NCBI RefSeq assembly: GCF_014648655.1 | Contig: NZ_BMRN01000002.1 | Location: forward strand, 503,813 to 567,812 | DNA length: 64,000 nucleotides | Origin: Streptomyces atratus | GTDB lineage: Bacteria; Actinomycetota; Actinomycetes; Streptomycetales; Streptomycetaceae | Direction of reading: 5' to 3' | Shown here: piece by piece, positions 42,784 through 52,969 of the stretch | Layout: every line of letters starts with the position of its first letter | How positions within the stretch are numbered: the first letter of the stretch is position 1 | Program-made: the position numbers and the translations under genes | Notes under the pieces: generated by a model | Databases searched by the model: none | What the model was told of the DNA's origin: nothing | The model's input: only the letters and a program-made list of their open reading frames with translations

Positions 42784-44394
42784 ATGACTAGTCAGACCAC
42801 CGTCGAAAAGGCGTCGCGGGAGCCGCAGGACACCGCCGTGCCCGCACCTGCCAAGGGGCTGCGCGGCCACCCCTGGCTGACGCTCTTCTCCGTGGCCATC
42901 GGCGTGATGATGGTCGCGCTCGACGGCACGATCGTCGCGATCGCCAACCCCGCCATCCAGCAGGACCTGGGCGCCTCGCTCGCCGACGTCCAGTGGATCA
43001 CCAACGGCTACATGCTTGCCCTCGCGGTCTCTCTGATCACTGCGGGCAAGCTCGGTGACCGGTTCGGCCACCGCCAGACCTTCCTCATAGGTGTCGTCGG
43101 CTTCGCCGCGGCATCGGGGGCCATCGGCTTCTCCAGCAGCGTCGCACTGGTGATCGCGTTCCGGGTGCTCCAGGGCCTCTTCGGCGCCCTGCTGATGCCC
43201 GCCGCGCTCGGCCTGCTGCGCGCCACCTTCCCGGCCGAGAAGCTGAACATGGCGATCGGCATCTGGGGCATGGTGATCGGCGCCTCCACCGCGGGCGGCC
43301 CGATCCTCGGCGGTGTGCTCGTCGAGCACGTCAACTGGCAGTCGGTCTTCTTCATCAATGTGCCGGTCGGTGTGATCGCGCTTGTGCTGGGCCTGGTGAT
43401 CCTCAGGGACCACCGTGCCGAGAACGCGCCGCGTTCCTTCGACATCGGCGGCATCGTGCTGCTGTCACAGGCGATGTTCTGCCTGATCTGGGCGCTCATC
43501 AAGGGCGCCGAGTGGGGCTGGGGCGACTACAAGACGCTCGGCTTCCTGGGCGCCGCCGTGGCCCTGTTCGTGGTCTTCGCCTTCTCCCAGAAGAACGTCA
43601 GGGAGCCGCTGATCCCGCTGGCGATGTTCCGGTCCGTGCCGCTGTCCGCGGGTGCGGTCCTGATGGTGCTGATGGCCTTCGCCTTCATGGGCGGGCTGTT
43701 CTTCGTCACCTTCTACCTCCAGAACGTGCACGGTCTGAGCCCCGTCGACAGCGGTCTGCACCTGCTGCCGCTGACCGGAATGATGATCGTCGCCTCGCCG
43801 CTCGCGGGCGCCATGATCACCAAGTTCGGCCCGCGGGTTCCGCTGGTCGGCGGCATGGTGTGCACGGCGGTCGCCATGTTCGGCATGTCCCAGCTGGAGA
43901 TCGGCACCAGCACCCTGACCATGTCGATCTGGTTCGGTCTGCTCGGCCTCGGCCTCGCCCCGGTGATGGTCGGTGCCACCGAGGTCATCGTCGGCAACGC
44001 GCCGATGGAGCTCTCCGGTGTCGCGGGCGGCCTCCAGCAGGCCGCCATGCAGGTCGGTGGCAGCCTCGGCACGGCGGTGCTGGGCGCGGTCATGGCCTCC
44101 CAGGTCGACTCGAAGCTGGCCGACAACTGGACGGCCGCGAAGCTTCCGCCCCTTACGCCGGAGCAGCTGGATGCCGCTTCCTCGGCCGTCGAGGTCGGTG
44201 TACCGCCGGTGGACGGCAACACTCCGCCGGAGGTCGCGGCGCAGATCGCGGGTGTCGCCCATGACACGTTCGTGTCGGGCATGAGCACGGCGTTCACGGT
44301 GGCCGGCATCGTCGCGGTGGTCGCCGCGCTGGTCGCCACGCTCACCAAGCGCGGTGCGAATGCCGAGGCGGGCGCGGGCGCGGGTCACATCTGA
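42784..44394 (+). CDS. MFS drug exporter, DHA2 (14-helix) family
   Basis: This 536-aa protein has about 14 hydrophobic helices. DHA2 signatures include MVALDGTIVAIANPAIQQDL in helix 1, GKLGDRFGHRQTFL after helix 2, and motif C-like GPILGGVLVEHVNWQSVFFINVPVG in helix 5. It exports drugs or toxic metabolites by proton antiport. No ribosome binding site precedes the ATG, and the -10 box lies only 7 bases upstream, so the mRNA is probably leaderless. A divergent TetR gene controls it. Confidence 0.93.
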   Translation: MTSQTTVEKASREPQDTAVPAPAKGLRGHPWLTLFSVAIGVMMVALDGTIVAIANPAIQQDLGASLADVQWITNGYMLALAVSLITAGKLGDRFGHRQTFLIGVVGFAAASGAIGFSSSVALVIAFRVLQGLFGALLMPAALGLLRATFPAEKLNMAIGIWGMVIGASTAGGPILGGVLVEHVNWQSVFFINVPVGVIALVLGLVILRDHRAENAPRSFDIGGIVLLSQAMFCLIWALIKGAEWGWGDYKTLGFLGAAVALFVVFAFSQKNVREPLIPLAMFRSVPLSAGAVLMVLMAFAFMGGLFFVTFYLQNVHGLSPVDSGLHLLPLTGMMIVASPLAGAMITKFGPRVPLVGGMVCTAVAMFGMSQLEIGTSTLTMSIWFGLLGLGLAPVMVGATEVIVGNAPMELSGVAGGLQQAAMQVGGSLGTAVLGAVMASQVDSKLADNWTAAKLPPLTPEQLDAASSAVEVGVPPVDGNTPPEVAAQIAGVAHDTFVSGMSTAFTVAGIVAVVAALVATLTKRGANAEAGAGAGHI

Positions 44395-44436
44395 TCGCTC
44401 GTCGCGATGCCCCGAGGCGTCAACACAGTGCGTACA

Positions 44437-44468
44437 ACAGCCCCGTCGGACCGTTCCGGCGGGGCTGT
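44437..44468 (+). terminator. terminator after the MFS exporter
   Basis: ACAGCCCCG and CGGGGCTGT form a 9-bp stem with a 14-base loop, about 40 bases after the stop codon. Confidence 0.75.
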
Positions 44469-44568
44469 CGCCTATCAGGGTGGTGCGACCCGCAACCCCT
44501 TCCCCGGGCGTCGCCCCGCAGGTCAGGGTGCGTGCAACTGATTCGCACCACCACGGGGGTCGATTTCC

Positions 44569-44931
44569 ATGCGTACGACCGTTCTTGCCGCCGCCCTGGC
44601 CGCCACCGCCTTGATTCCGCAGGCCGCGGCCCACTCCGCACCCGCCCGGCCCGGGGCCTGCGGAAGCGGTCAGCTCTGTCTCTGGGAGAAGCCGGACTTC
44701 ACCGGCGCCCGGCAGATCCACGAGCTGTCCACGATCGACATCGAGAGCTGTGTCCCGCTGCCGGCGGGCAGCGAGGTCCAGTCGCTCGCCAACCGCACGG
44801 GCCGGCCCGTCACCACGTACCAGTCGGCGGAGTGCGCCGAGACGGGTGAGTTCGAGACCTATCCGGGCGGCGGCACCTGGGTGCCCCGGTCCCCGTACCA
44901 GGTCAGGGCATTCAAGGTCTGGGAGAACTGA
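44569..44931 (+). CDS. secreted peptidase-inhibitor I36-type protein
   Basis: This 120-aa protein has a Sec signal (MRTTVLAAALAATALIPQAAAHSA) and a small beta/gamma-crystallin-like domain: CGSGQLCLWEKPDFTGARQ, then VQSLANRTGRPVTTYQSAECA. Cys pairs at C31/C37 and C61/C88 probably form disulfides. It resembles Streptomyces metalloproteinase inhibitors of the I36 family, although many members have no shown inhibitory activity. It stands alone, converging with aceE. Confidence 0.85.
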   Translation: MRTTVLAAALAATALIPQAAAHSAPARPGACGSGQLCLWEKPDFTGARQIHELSTIDIESCVPLPAGSEVQSLANRTGRPVTTYQSAECAETGEFETYPGGGTWVPRSPYQVRAFKVWEN

Positions 44932-44942
44932 CCGGACACGCC

Positions 44943-44978
44943 GAAGGGCGGCGGGACCAGGAGGTCCCGCCGCCCTTC
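44943..44978. terminator. bidirectional terminator between the I36 gene and aceE
   Basis: A perfect 16-bp stem (GAAGGGCGGCGGGACC at 44943-44958 with 44963-44978) closes on AGGA. The flanking A/T bases suit both directions. Confidence 0.9.
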
Positions 44979-44996
44979 ATCCGCGGTTCGTCGTGC

Positions 44997-47738
44997 CTAC
45001 GCGTCGCCGCCGGCCGCACCCGGGGCGGCCGCGGTCACATCCAGCAGCTCGTACCGGTCGATCGCCGTCTTCAGCAGCGAACGGTCGATCCGGCCCTCCT
45101 TCGCGAGCTCGGTGAGCACCGCGAGGACGATCGACTGCGCGTCGATGTGGAAGAACCGGCGGGCCGCACCACGGGTGTCGGCGAAGCCGAAGCCGTCCGC
45201 CCCCAGCGACTGGTACGCACCGGGTACCCAGCGCGCGATCTGGTCCGGTACGGAACGCATCCAGTCCGAGACCGCCACGAACGGGCCCTCGGAGCCGGAG
45301 AGCTTCCGCGTGACGTACGGGACGCGCTGCTCCTCCTCGGGGTGCAGCAGGTTGTACCGCTCCACGTCCACGGCCTCGCGGCGCAGCTCGTTCCAGGAGG
45401 TCGCCGACCAGACGTCCGCCCGCACGTTCCACTCGTCGGCGAGGATCCGCTGCGCCTCCACCGCCCACGGGACCGCCACACCGGACGCCATGATCTGGGC
45501 CGGGATCTCGCCCCGCTCGGCGCTCTTGTAGCGGTACACGCCCTTGAGGATGCCTTCGACATCCACGTTCTCCGGCTCGGCCGGGTGCTGGATCGGCTCG
45601 TTGTAGACGGTGAGGTAGTAGAAGACGTCCTCGTTCTCGTCGGGGGTCCCGCCGTACATCCGGCGCAGACCGTCCTTGACGATGTGCGCGATCTCGTAGC
45701 TGAAGGCCGGGTCGTACGCGACACAGCCCGGGTTGGTCGAGGCGAGCAGCTGCGAGTGGCCGTCCGCGTGCTGGAGACCCTCACCGGTCAGCGTCGTACG
45801 ACCGGCGGTCGCACCCAGCACGAAGCCGCGCGCGAGCTGGTCGGCCATCTGCCAGAACTGGTCGCCGGTGCGCTGGAAACCGAACATCGAGTAGAAGACG
45901 TACACCGGGATCAGCGGCTCGCCGTGGGTGGCGTACGCCGAACCCGCGGCGATCAGCGACGCCGTGCAGCCGGCCTCGGAGATGCCGTCGTGCAGCATCT
46001 GACCGGTCGGCGACTCCTTGTACGCGAGCAGCAGATCGCGGTCCACCGCCTCGTACTGCTGACCCAGCGGGTTGTAGATCTTCGCGCTCGGGAAGAACGC
46101 GTCCATGCCGAAGGTGCGGTACTCGTCGGGCGCGATCAGCACGAAACGCCTGCCGATCTCCTTGTCCCGCATGAGGTCCTTCAGGATGCGGACGAACGCC
46201 ATGGTCGTGGCGATCGACTGCTGGCCCGAACCCTTCTTCGCGGTCGCGTACGTCTTGTCCTCGGGGAGAACCAGCGGCTTCGCGCGCACCACACGGGTCG
46301 GGACGTAACCGCCCAGACCCTTGCGGCGGTCGTGCATGTACTGGATCTCCTCCGAGTCGCGGCCCGGGTGGTAGTAGGGCGGGTAGCCCTCGTCCAGCTG
46401 CTTGTCCGTGATCGGGATGTGCAGCCGGTCGCGGAACCTCTTGAGGTCCTCGACCGTGAGCTTCTTCATCTGGTGGGTCGCGTTGCGGCCCTCGAAGTTC
46501 GGCCCCAGCGTCCAGCCCTTGACCGTCTGCGCCAGGATCACCGTCGGCTGGCCCTTGTGGGCCTTGGCCGCCGCATAGGCCGCGTAGACCTTCTTGTGGT
46601 CGTGACCGCCGCGGCCCAGGTGCAGGATCTGGTCGTCGGTCATGTCCTTGACCATGTCGCGCAGCCGCGGGTCGTCCCCGAAGAAGTGCTCACGGATGTA
46701 CGCGCCGGACTCGGTGGCGTACGTCTGGAACTGGCCGTCCGGCGTGGTGTTCAGCTTGTTGACCAGGATGCCCGTGCGGTCCTGCGCGAGCAGCGGGTCC
46801 CAGGAACGGTCCCAGACCAGCTTGATGACATTCCATCCGGCGCCGCGGAACTGCGACTCCAGCTCCTGGATGATCTTGCCGTTGCCGCGCACCGGACCGT
46901 CGAGGCGCTGCAGGTTGCAGTTGACCACGAAGGTGAGGTTGTCCAGGCCCTCACGGGCGGCGATGGAGAGCTGGCCGAGCGACTCGGGCTCGTCCATCTC
47001 GCCGTCGCCCAGATACGCCCACACATGCGACTGGGAGGTGTCGGCGATGCCGCGCGCCTCCATGTAGCGGTTCATCCGGGCCTGGTAGATCGCGCCGAGC
47101 GGGCCGAGGCCCATCGAGACGGTCGGGAACTCCCAGAAGTCCGGCATCAGCCGCGGGTGCGGGTAGCTGGACAGGCCGTTCGGCGCCTTCGACTTCTCCT
47201 GACGGAAGGCGTCGAGCTGCGCCTCGCTCAGCCGGTCGAGCAGGAAGGCGCGGGCGTAGATACCCGGGGACGCGTGCCCCTGGAAGAAGATCTGGTCACC
47301 GCCCAGACCGTCGTCCTTGCCCCGGAAGAAGTGGTTGAAGCCCACGTCGTACAGCGAGGCGGAGGAGGCGAAGGTGGCGATGTGGCCGCCGACACCGATC
47401 CCCGGACGCTGGGCGCGCGACACCATCACGGCCGCGTTCCAGCGGGTCGCGTTGAGGATCTTGCGCTCGATCTCCTCGTCGCCGGGGAAGAACGGCTCGT
47501 CCTTCGTGGCGATCGTGTTCACGTAGTCCGTGCTGCGCATCTCCGGCACGGCGACGCGCTTCTCGCGCGCACGCTCGATGAGCCGGAGCATCAGATAACG
47601 GGCCCGCTCACGGCCTCGCTCGTCGACTGCGGCGTCGAGCGAGTCGAGCCATTCCTGGGTCTCTTCGGGATCGAAGTCCGGGACCTGGCTCGGCAGGCCG
47701 CCAATGATGATCGGGTTGCGATCGGATCCGGAAGCCAC
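44997..47738 (-). CDS. aceE: pyruvate dehydrogenase E1 component (homodimeric)
   Basis: This 913-aa thiamine-diphosphate enzyme decarboxylates pyruvate and passes the acetyl group to the E2 lipoyl domain, making acetyl-CoA. The TPP motif is complete: [10 protein letters not shown] followed by NCNLQ about 28 residues later. Other blocks typical of actinobacterial AceE include [23 protein letters not shown] and [20 protein letters not shown] precedes the GTG. The gene stands alone; the E2 and E3 genes must be elsewhere, as usual in Streptomyces. Confidence 0.97.
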   Translation of the reverse strand: MASGSDRNPIIIGGLPSQVPDFDPEETQEWLDSLDAAVDERGRERARYLMLRLIERAREKRVAVPEMRSTDYVNTIATKDEPFFPGDEEIERKILNATRWNAAVMVSRAQRPGIGVGGHIATFASSASLYDVGFNHFFRGKDDGLGGDQIFFQGHASPGIYARAFLLDRLSEAQLDAFRQEKSKAPNGLSSYPHPRLMPDFWEFPTVSMGLGPLGAIYQARMNRYMEARGIADTSQSHVWAYLGDGEMDEPESLGQLSIAAREGLDNLTFVVNCNLQRLDGPVRGNGKIIQELESQFRGAGWNVIKLVWDRSWDPLLAQDRTGILVNKLNTTPDGQFQTYATESGAYIREHFFGDDPRLRDMVKDMTDDQILHLGRGGHDHKKVYAAYAAAKAHKGQPTVILAQTVKGWTLGPNFEGRNATHQMKKLTVEDLKRFRDRLHIPITDKQLDEGYPPYYHPGRDSEEIQYMHDRRKGLGGYVPTRVVRAKPLVLPEDKTYATAKKGSGQQSIATTMAFVRILKDLMRDKEIGRRFVLIAPDEYRTFGMDAFFPSAKIYNPLGQQYEAVDRDLLLAYKESPTGQMLHDGISEAGCTASLIAAGSAYATHGEPLIPVYVFYSMFGFQRTGDQFWQMADQLARGFVLGATAGRTTLTGEGLQHADGHSQLLASTNPGCVAYDPAFSYEIAHIVKDGLRRMYGGTPDENEDVFYYLTVYNEPIQHPAEPENVDVEGILKGVYRYKSAERGEIPAQIMASGVAVPWAVEAQRILADEWNVRADVWSATSWNELRREAVDVERYNLLHPEEEQRVPYVTRKLSGSEGPFVAVSDWMRSVPDQIARWVPGAYQSLGADGFGFADTRGAARRFFHIDAQSIVLAVLTELAKEGRIDRSLLKTAIDRYELLDVTAAAPGAAGGDA

Positions 47739-48207
47739 GCTGTTCCTTCGCTATTAGGTGCTGCTCTACGGGGCCTGGGTTACGGGAGCACATGCCCCCG
47801 GGATGTATGCATGTACGCCATCACCATCGTGTACCGCAGGGGCGCAAACGTCATCTCTACCGAGGGGTAACCGCCGTGTTGCGAGACATCGCGTCCGTAG
47901 CGCGGGGATGGGCTGGTCCAAACCGCAACCATACGCCCAACCCGTCCAAGCGTTCCCAAAGGATGTTCGACTCCGAATGGCGGACCGAAACGGCATAAGC
48001 TGTGGAAGGACGTAAAGGGTGTGACGGTAGCGACGGCCCCCGCAGGGGACCTGCCGACAGTGCGGCGACGTGGCAGGGAACGTCACCGTTTAGGCGGTCT
48101 CGCACGCTGGGTACTTGCGCGATCCGCCGCTCCCGTGTGGACTACGGCCAATGCCCCGCGCACGCGCGTGGCTGAAGCATTTTCCGAACATGATCAGGAG
48201 GCAACCC
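47739..48207. other. 469-base control region between aceE and DUF3052
   Basis: A divergent intergenic region with no convincing gene. It must hold both promoters, but no clear -35/-10 pair stood out on either strand. CATAAG at 47994-47999 is the best AT-rich block for the plus strand. No repeats of note. Confidence 0.5.
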
Positions 48208-48645
48208 GTGAGCGCGACCGCGGACCACGCGGAGGAACGGACCAACCCGGCAGCACGCCTGGGGTTCGAGCCCGGACAGGTGGTCCAGGAGATCGGCTAC
48301 GACGACGACGTCGAGCAGGAGCTCCGTGAGGGCATTGAGGCCACTACCGGCCAGGATCTCGTCGATGAGGACTACGACGACGTCGCAGACGTCGTCCTGC
48401 TGTGGTTCCGCGACGAGGACGGCGACCTTACGGACGCGCTGGTGGATGCCATTGGTCTGATCGAGGACGGCGGCGCGGTCTGGCTGATGACGCCGAAGAC
48501 CGGCCGTGATGGATACGTCGAACCGAGCGACATCAACGAGGCTGCACAGACTGCCGGTCTCTCCCAGACCAAGAGCATCAATGCAGGCAAGGACTGGACG
48601 GGAAGCCGTCTGGTGACACCGAAGGCGGCCAAAGCCAAGCGCTGA
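48208..48645 (+). CDS. DUF3052 domain protein
   Basis: This 145-aa acidic protein ([54 protein letters not shown], given by its hallmarks [15 protein letters not shown] and [14 protein letters not shown]) belongs to the actinobacterial DUF3052 family. It has no known function and no membrane segment. CAGGAGG lies before the GTG. In Streptomyces it sits between aceE and a peroxiredoxin gene, as here. Confidence 0.9.
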   Translation: MSATADHAEERTNPAARLGFEPGQVVQEIGYDDDVEQELREGIEATTGQDLVDEDYDDVADVVLLWFRDEDGDLTDALVDAIGLIEDGGAVWLMTPKTGRDGYVEPSDINEAAQTAGLSQTKSINAGKDWTGSRLVTPKAAKAKR

Positions 48646-48670
48646 ACCGCATTCGCCACGCACTCGCCCT

Positions 48671-48706
48671 GAAGACCCCCGACGGCATGAACCGCCGGGG
48701 GTCTTC
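48671..48706 (+). terminator. terminator after DUF3052
   Basis: GAAGACCCCCGACGG pairs with CCGCCGGGGGTCTTC with one internal mismatch, followed by TTCG. Confidence 0.75.
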
Positions 48707-48851
48707 TTCGTACGGCTCCGGGCGCCTTCTTCGTACGGCTGGGGCGCAGGGTGCCCCCGTGCGGGCGCTGCGTGGCCCGCTGCGGGCTCTGCGTAGGGTG
48801 GGAGCCACCCGGACAGCCCAGCCCGGTGAACGTAGTGAAGGGACGCGTTTC

Positions 48852-49310
48852 ATGGCGATCGAGGTCGGCACCCAGGCCCCGGATTTCGAGCTGAAGGACA
48901 ACCACGGCCGGACCGTGAAGCTCTCCGACTTCCGTGGCGAGAAGAATGTCGTGCTGCTGTTCTACCCGTTCGCCTTCACCGGCGTCTGCACGGGTGAGCT
49001 CTGCGCGCTCCGCGACGAGCTGCCGAAGTTCGAGAACGACGACACGCAGCTGCTCGCCGTCTCCAACGACTCCATCCACACCCTGCGTGTCTTCGCCGAG
49101 CAGGAAGGTCTCGAGTACCCGCTGGTCTCGGACTTCTGGCCGCACGGCGAGACCTCGCGGGCATACGGCGTCTTCGACGAGGAGAAGGGCTGCGCGGTGC
49201 GCGGCACCTTCATCATCGACAAGGAGGGCGTGGTGCGCTGGACCGTCGTCAACGGTCTGCCCGACGCGCGCGACCTCAACGACTACATCAAGGCGCTCGA
49301 CACGCTCTGA
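48852..49310 (+). CDS. peroxiredoxin (AhpE-like)
   Basis: This 152-aa thioredoxin-fold peroxidase has the PxxxTxxC active site in [14 protein letters not shown], an Arg in [11 protein letters not shown], and the start [16 protein letters not shown]. It reduces hydrogen peroxide and organic peroxides. A second Cys follows 5 residues after the first. AAGGGA lies before the ATG. It is followed by the ter genes. Confidence 0.92.
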   Translation: MAIEVGTQAPDFELKDNHGRTVKLSDFRGEKNVVLLFYPFAFTGVCTGELCALRDELPKFENDDTQLLAVSNDSIHTLRVFAEQEGLEYPLVSDFWPHGETSRAYGVFDEEKGCAVRGTFIIDKEGVVRWTVVNGLPDARDLNDYIKALDTL

Positions 49311-49457
49311 TCCGGGAGCGGAGGATCTGCGGGCGGCCCGGCCAAAAGCCTGCTTTGGCCGGGAACCGGTCACTAGGATCCACTCGTTGATCGGATGCCA
49401 ACGCAACGTGGAGGCGCCGGCGCCCGCCGGCCCCCAAGGAAACCAATGGGAGGACTC

Positions 49458-50033
49458 GTGGGAGTCAGCCTCAGCAAGGGCGGCAACGTCTCGCTGACCA
49501 AGGCCGCGCCCAACCTGACCGCGGTCATCGTCGGTCTGGGCTGGGATGCCCGTACCACCACCGGTGGTGACTTCGACCTCGACGCCAGCGCCCTGCTGAC
49601 GAACACCGAGGGCAAGGTCGGCAGCGACGGCAACTTCGTCTTCTTCAACAACCTCAAGAGCCCCGACGGATCCGTCGAGCACACCGGTGACAACCTCACC
49701 GGTGAGGGCGAGGGCGACGACGAGGTCATCAAGGTGAACCTGGCCGGAGTTCCGGCCGATGTCGACAAGATCGTCTTCCCGGTCTCGATCTACGAGGCCG
49801 AGGCCCGCCAGCAGAGCTTCGGCCAGGTGCGCAACGCGTACATCCGCGTGGTCAACCAGGCCGACAACAGCGAGCTGGCGCGTTACGACCTGAGCGAGGA
49901 CGCCTCGACGGAGACCGCCATGGTCTTCGGCGAGCTGTACCGCAATGGGGCGGAGTGGAAGTTCCGCGCCATCGGTCAGGGTTACGCCTCGGGGCTGCGC
50001 GGCATCGCGCAGGACTTCGGCGTCAACGTCTGA
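49458..50033 (+). CDS. terD: TerD family protein, first copy
   Basis: This 191-aa protein starts [20 protein letters not shown] and carries the TerD calcium-binding signature [11 protein letters not shown] and [22 protein letters not shown]. It ends [19 protein letters not shown]. TerD proteins are cytoplasmic, bind Ca2+ and act in tellurite resistance and broader stress; in Streptomyces they affect differentiation. GGGAGGA lies before the GTG. A close paralogue follows 185 bases downstream. Confidence 0.95.
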   Translation: MGVSLSKGGNVSLTKAAPNLTAVIVGLGWDARTTTGGDFDLDASALLTNTEGKVGSDGNFVFFNNLKSPDGSVEHTGDNLTGEGEGDDEVIKVNLAGVPADVDKIVFPVSIYEAEARQQSFGQVRNAYIRVVNQADNSELARYDLSEDASTETAMVFGELYRNGAEWKFRAIGQGYASGLRGIAQDFGVNV

Positions 50034-50097
50034 CAAGACGCGACCGGGCCGGGCCGGGCCGCCGGGGCGCAGCCCGGGCCACGCCGGCACGTACCCC

Positions 50098-50128
50098 GTC
50101 CGGCGCCGCACCCCGTGCGGCGCCGGAC
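50098..50128 (+). terminator. hairpin between the two terD genes
   Basis: A perfect 14-bp stem (GTCCGGCGCCGCAC, loop CCC, then its complement) followed by CTGAACAG/GTTCAG repeats at 50131-50180. It may terminate or attenuate the first terD transcript. Confidence 0.7.
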
Positions 50129-50218
50129 GCGCTGAACAGCCCGTTCAGCAGCTCAACTCCGGCTGCTGAACAGTTCAACGGCTCCACAGACGGTTCATCG
50201 ACTCGGGGAGGACACACC

Positions 50219-50794
50219 ATGGGCGTCACGCTCGCCAAGGGAGGCAATGTCTCCCTCTCCAAGGCCGCACCCAACCTCACCCAGGTGCTGGTCGGGCTCG
50301 GCTGGGACGCACGATCCACCACGGGCGCCGACTTCGATCTCGACGCCAGCGCGCTGCTGTGCCAGTCGGGCCGGGTGCTCGGCGACGAATGGTTCGTGTT
50401 CTACAACAACCTCACGAGCCCCGACGGCTCCGTGGAGCACACCGGCGACAACCTCACGGGTGAGGGCGAGGGCGACGACGAGTCGGTCATCGTGAATCTC
50501 ACTCAGGTGCCGGCGCACTGCGACAAGATCATTTTTCCGGTCTCGATCCATGAGGCGGACAATCGCGGGCAGACCTTCGGCCAGGTCAGCAATGCGTTCA
50601 TCCGCGTGGTGAACCAGGCGGACGGTCAGGAACTCGCGCGTTACGACCTCAGCGAGGACGCCTCGACGGAAACCGCGATGATCTTCGGCGAGCTCTATCG
50701 GTACAACGGCGAGTGGAAGTTCCGTGCAGTGGGACAGGGGTACGCGTCGGGGCTGCGCGGCATCGCTCTAGACTTCGGGGTCAACGTTTCGTAA
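50219..50794 (+). CDS. terD: TerD family protein, second copy
   Basis: This 191-aa paralogue of the preceding gene starts [20 protein letters not shown] and has the same calcium signature ([23 protein letters not shown]). Differences include [20 protein letters not shown] and a Cys in [10 protein letters not shown]. It has its own ribosome binding site (GGGGAGGA). It was probably formed by tandem duplication and has since diverged. Confidence 0.95.
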   Translation: MGVTLAKGGNVSLSKAAPNLTQVLVGLGWDARSTTGADFDLDASALLCQSGRVLGDEWFVFYNNLTSPDGSVEHTGDNLTGEGEGDDESVIVNLTQVPAHCDKIIFPVSIHEADNRGQTFGQVSNAFIRVVNQADGQELARYDLSEDASTETAMIFGELYRYNGEWKFRAVGQGYASGLRGIALDFGVNVS

Positions 50795-50865
50795 AGCCGC
50801 GCACAGCGCGGGGGAGCCCCGCACACACCCGGGGGAGACCCGTTACATACACGATGGGGTAGCCA

Positions 50866-52008
50866 GTGCTTCTGAAAACCTTCGGCTGGTCGTTCGCGGT
50901 TACCGCGCTCGGCCTGGTCGCAGCGGTGATCTACGGGGGGTGGGAAGCCTTCGGAGTGGTTGCGATTCTTTCCGTCCTGGAGATCTCGCTGTCCTTCGAC
51001 AATGCGGTGGTCAACGCCGGAATCCTGAAGAAGATGAATGCCTTCTGGCAGAAGATCTTCCTCACGATCGGTGTGCTCATCGCGGTCTTCGGTATGCGGC
51101 TGGTGTTCCCCGTCGTGATCGTGGCCATCACCGCCAAGATCGGTCCGATCGAAGCGGTCGACCTTTCCTTCAATCAGCCCGAGCGCTACCAGGAACTCGT
51201 CACCGACGCCCACCCGGCGATCGCCGCGTTCGGTGGCATGTTCCTGCTGATGATCTTCCTCGACTTCATTTTCGAGGACCGTGACATCCAGTGGCTGCGC
51301 TGGATCGAGCGCCCGCTCGCCAAGCTCGGCAAGGTCGACATGCTGTCGGTCTGCATCGCGCTGATCGTGCTGCTGATCTCGGCCATGACCGTCGCGACCA
51401 ACGCGCACCAGCACGGCGGCGGTCACGCGGACAAGGCGGAGACGGTTCTGCTCTCCGGTGTCGCCGGTCTGATCACGTACCTCATCGTCGGCGGTCTCTC
51501 CGGCTTCTTCGAGAACAAGCTGGAGGAGGAGGAAGAGCGCGAGCACGAGGCCGAGGAAGAGGCCAAGCGGAGCGGCAAGAAGGTCTCCTCCGTCGTGCTC
51601 GCCGGTAAGGCCGCGTTCTTCATGTTCCTCTACCTGGAAGTGCTCGACGCGTCCTTCTCGTTCGACGGTGTCATCGGTGCCTTCGCCGTCACCAACGAGA
51701 TCGTGCTGATGGCCCTCGGCCTCGGCATCGGCGCCATGTACGTCCGTTCGCTCACGGTCTACCTGGTCCGCCAGGGAACGCTCGACGACTACGTCTACCT
51801 GGAGCACGGCGCCCACTACGCGATCGGTGCGCTGGCCGTGCTCCTGCTCGTCACCATCCAGTACCAGATCAACGAGCTCATCACCGGCCTGACCGGCGTC
51901 GTGCTGATCGCCTGGTCCTTCTGGTCCTCGGTCCGGCGCAACAAGGCGCTGGAAGCCGAAGGCGGCGACGACGCCGGTTCCAAGGCGGAAGTCCCGTCCG
52001 GGGTGTGA
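50866..52008 (+). CDS. DUF475/TerC-like membrane protein
   Basis: This 380-aa protein has about eight hydrophobic helices and two copies of the TerC-type acidic motif in helices: SLSFDNAVVNAG (about 42-53) and ASFSFDGVIGAFA (about 262-274). A charged helix (KLEEEEEREHEAEEEAKR) lies in the middle loop. TerC proteins are thought to move or bind metal ions and to work with TerD-type proteins. GTG 50866, 72 bases after terD. Confidence 0.9.
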   Translation: MLLKTFGWSFAVTALGLVAAVIYGGWEAFGVVAILSVLEISLSFDNAVVNAGILKKMNAFWQKIFLTIGVLIAVFGMRLVFPVVIVAITAKIGPIEAVDLSFNQPERYQELVTDAHPAIAAFGGMFLLMIFLDFIFEDRDIQWLRWIERPLAKLGKVDMLSVCIALIVLLISAMTVATNAHQHGGGHADKAETVLLSGVAGLITYLIVGGLSGFFENKLEEEEEREHEAEEEAKRSGKKVSSVVLAGKAAFFMFLYLEVLDASFSFDGVIGAFAVTNEIVLMALGLGIGAMYVRSLTVYLVRQGTLDDYVYLEHGAHYAIGALAVLLLVTIQYQINELITGLTGVVLIAWSFWSSVRRNKALEAEGGDDAGSKAEVPSGV

Positions 52009-52149
52009 CCCGGTAGGGATTGAGGAACGCTCTCAGCGGGGCGGTCCGTACGGCGACGGTTCTCCGGGAAAACCCGGACCCGGCCCGGCGGCCGCCCCGC
52101 AGTGATGTGTGCGGGGCCGGTGTACCACCGATACGTATGGGGGTTGGGG

Positions 52150-52884
52150 ATGGCGTTCTGGGACAGCCTGTGGCCGAGGCGGGAGGCGCAGTTCGAGTCG
52201 GGCAACGCGTCGACCAACTCCATCGTGCTCTCCAGGCGGCACGCCACGGTCTCGCTGACCAAGCAGGGTGCGCTGACCGGCAATCTGCGGGTCAACCTCT
52301 CCTGGCGGATGCGTACGTCCGACATCGAGGGCAGGTCGCGGCAGAGCGGCCGGCTGCTGCGCCCCATGAAGCTCTTCCAGCCCGATGTGGTCCAGGCGCA
52401 CACCCAGGGCGTGGTCAATGTCGACCTGGACCTGGGCTGCATGTACGAGCTGAAGGACGGCACCAAGGGCGTGGTCCAGCCCCTGGGCAACCTCATCGGC
52501 GACCTGAACGTGCCGCCGTACATCCGGCTCAGCGGGGACGACCGCTTCGGAGCGCCGTCGGGCGAGACCGTCTATGTCAATCTCGACCAGCGCGACCAGA
52601 TCAAGCGGCTGCTGTTCTTCGTCTACATCTACGACCAGACGCCTGCCTTCGACCGTACGCACGCCAAGGTGACGCTCTACCCGGGCAACGGCCCGCGGAT
52701 CGAGATCGAACTCGACGAGCGAGCCCCGCAGGCCCGCTCCTGCGCCGTGTTCACGGTGGAGAACATCAAGGACGAGCTGATCGTGCGGCGCGAGGTGAAG
52801 TTCGTGTACGGATTCCAGTCGGAGCTGGACCGGCTGTATGGCTGGGGCCTGCAGTGGGGACGGGGCTACAAGTCCCGGACCTGA
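52150..52884 (+). CDS. TerA/TerD-superfamily protein
   Basis: This 244-aa protein (MAFWDSLWPRREAQFES) has a TerD-like beta-sandwich: IVLSRRHATVSLTKQGAL, VNVDLDLGCMYELKDGTKG, YVNLDQRDQIKRLLFFVYIYD. The aspartates of the calcium loop are only partly kept. TerA-like proteins occur with TerD and TerC in the sensing module. ATG 52150 was chosen; an upstream frame from 52102 lacks a good start. It lies 141 bases after the DUF475 gene, same direction. Confidence 0.85.
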   Translation: MAFWDSLWPRREAQFESGNASTNSIVLSRRHATVSLTKQGALTGNLRVNLSWRMRTSDIEGRSRQSGRLLRPMKLFQPDVVQAHTQGVVNVDLDLGCMYELKDGTKGVVQPLGNLIGDLNVPPYIRLSGDDRFGAPSGETVYVNLDQRDQIKRLLFFVYIYDQTPAFDRTHAKVTLYPGNGPRIEIELDERAPQARSCAVFTVENIKDELIVRREVKFVYGFQSELDRLYGWGLQWGRGYKSRT

Positions 52885-52969
52885 GCCGACGCCGGACGGG
52901 CCGCACGCGGTTCGGGGGCGCCTCAGGGGCCGTTCCGGGGCCGCGTTCCACGGCCGTCCCGCGGCCGTC

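Noticed and set aside
45147-47870. A 907-codon open frame on the plus strand opposite aceE
   Set aside because: It mirrors the codon bias of aceE (very high third-position GC leaves antisense frames open), and its product is rich in Arg, Val, Leu and Asp with no domain or ribosome binding site. aceE itself is unambiguous.
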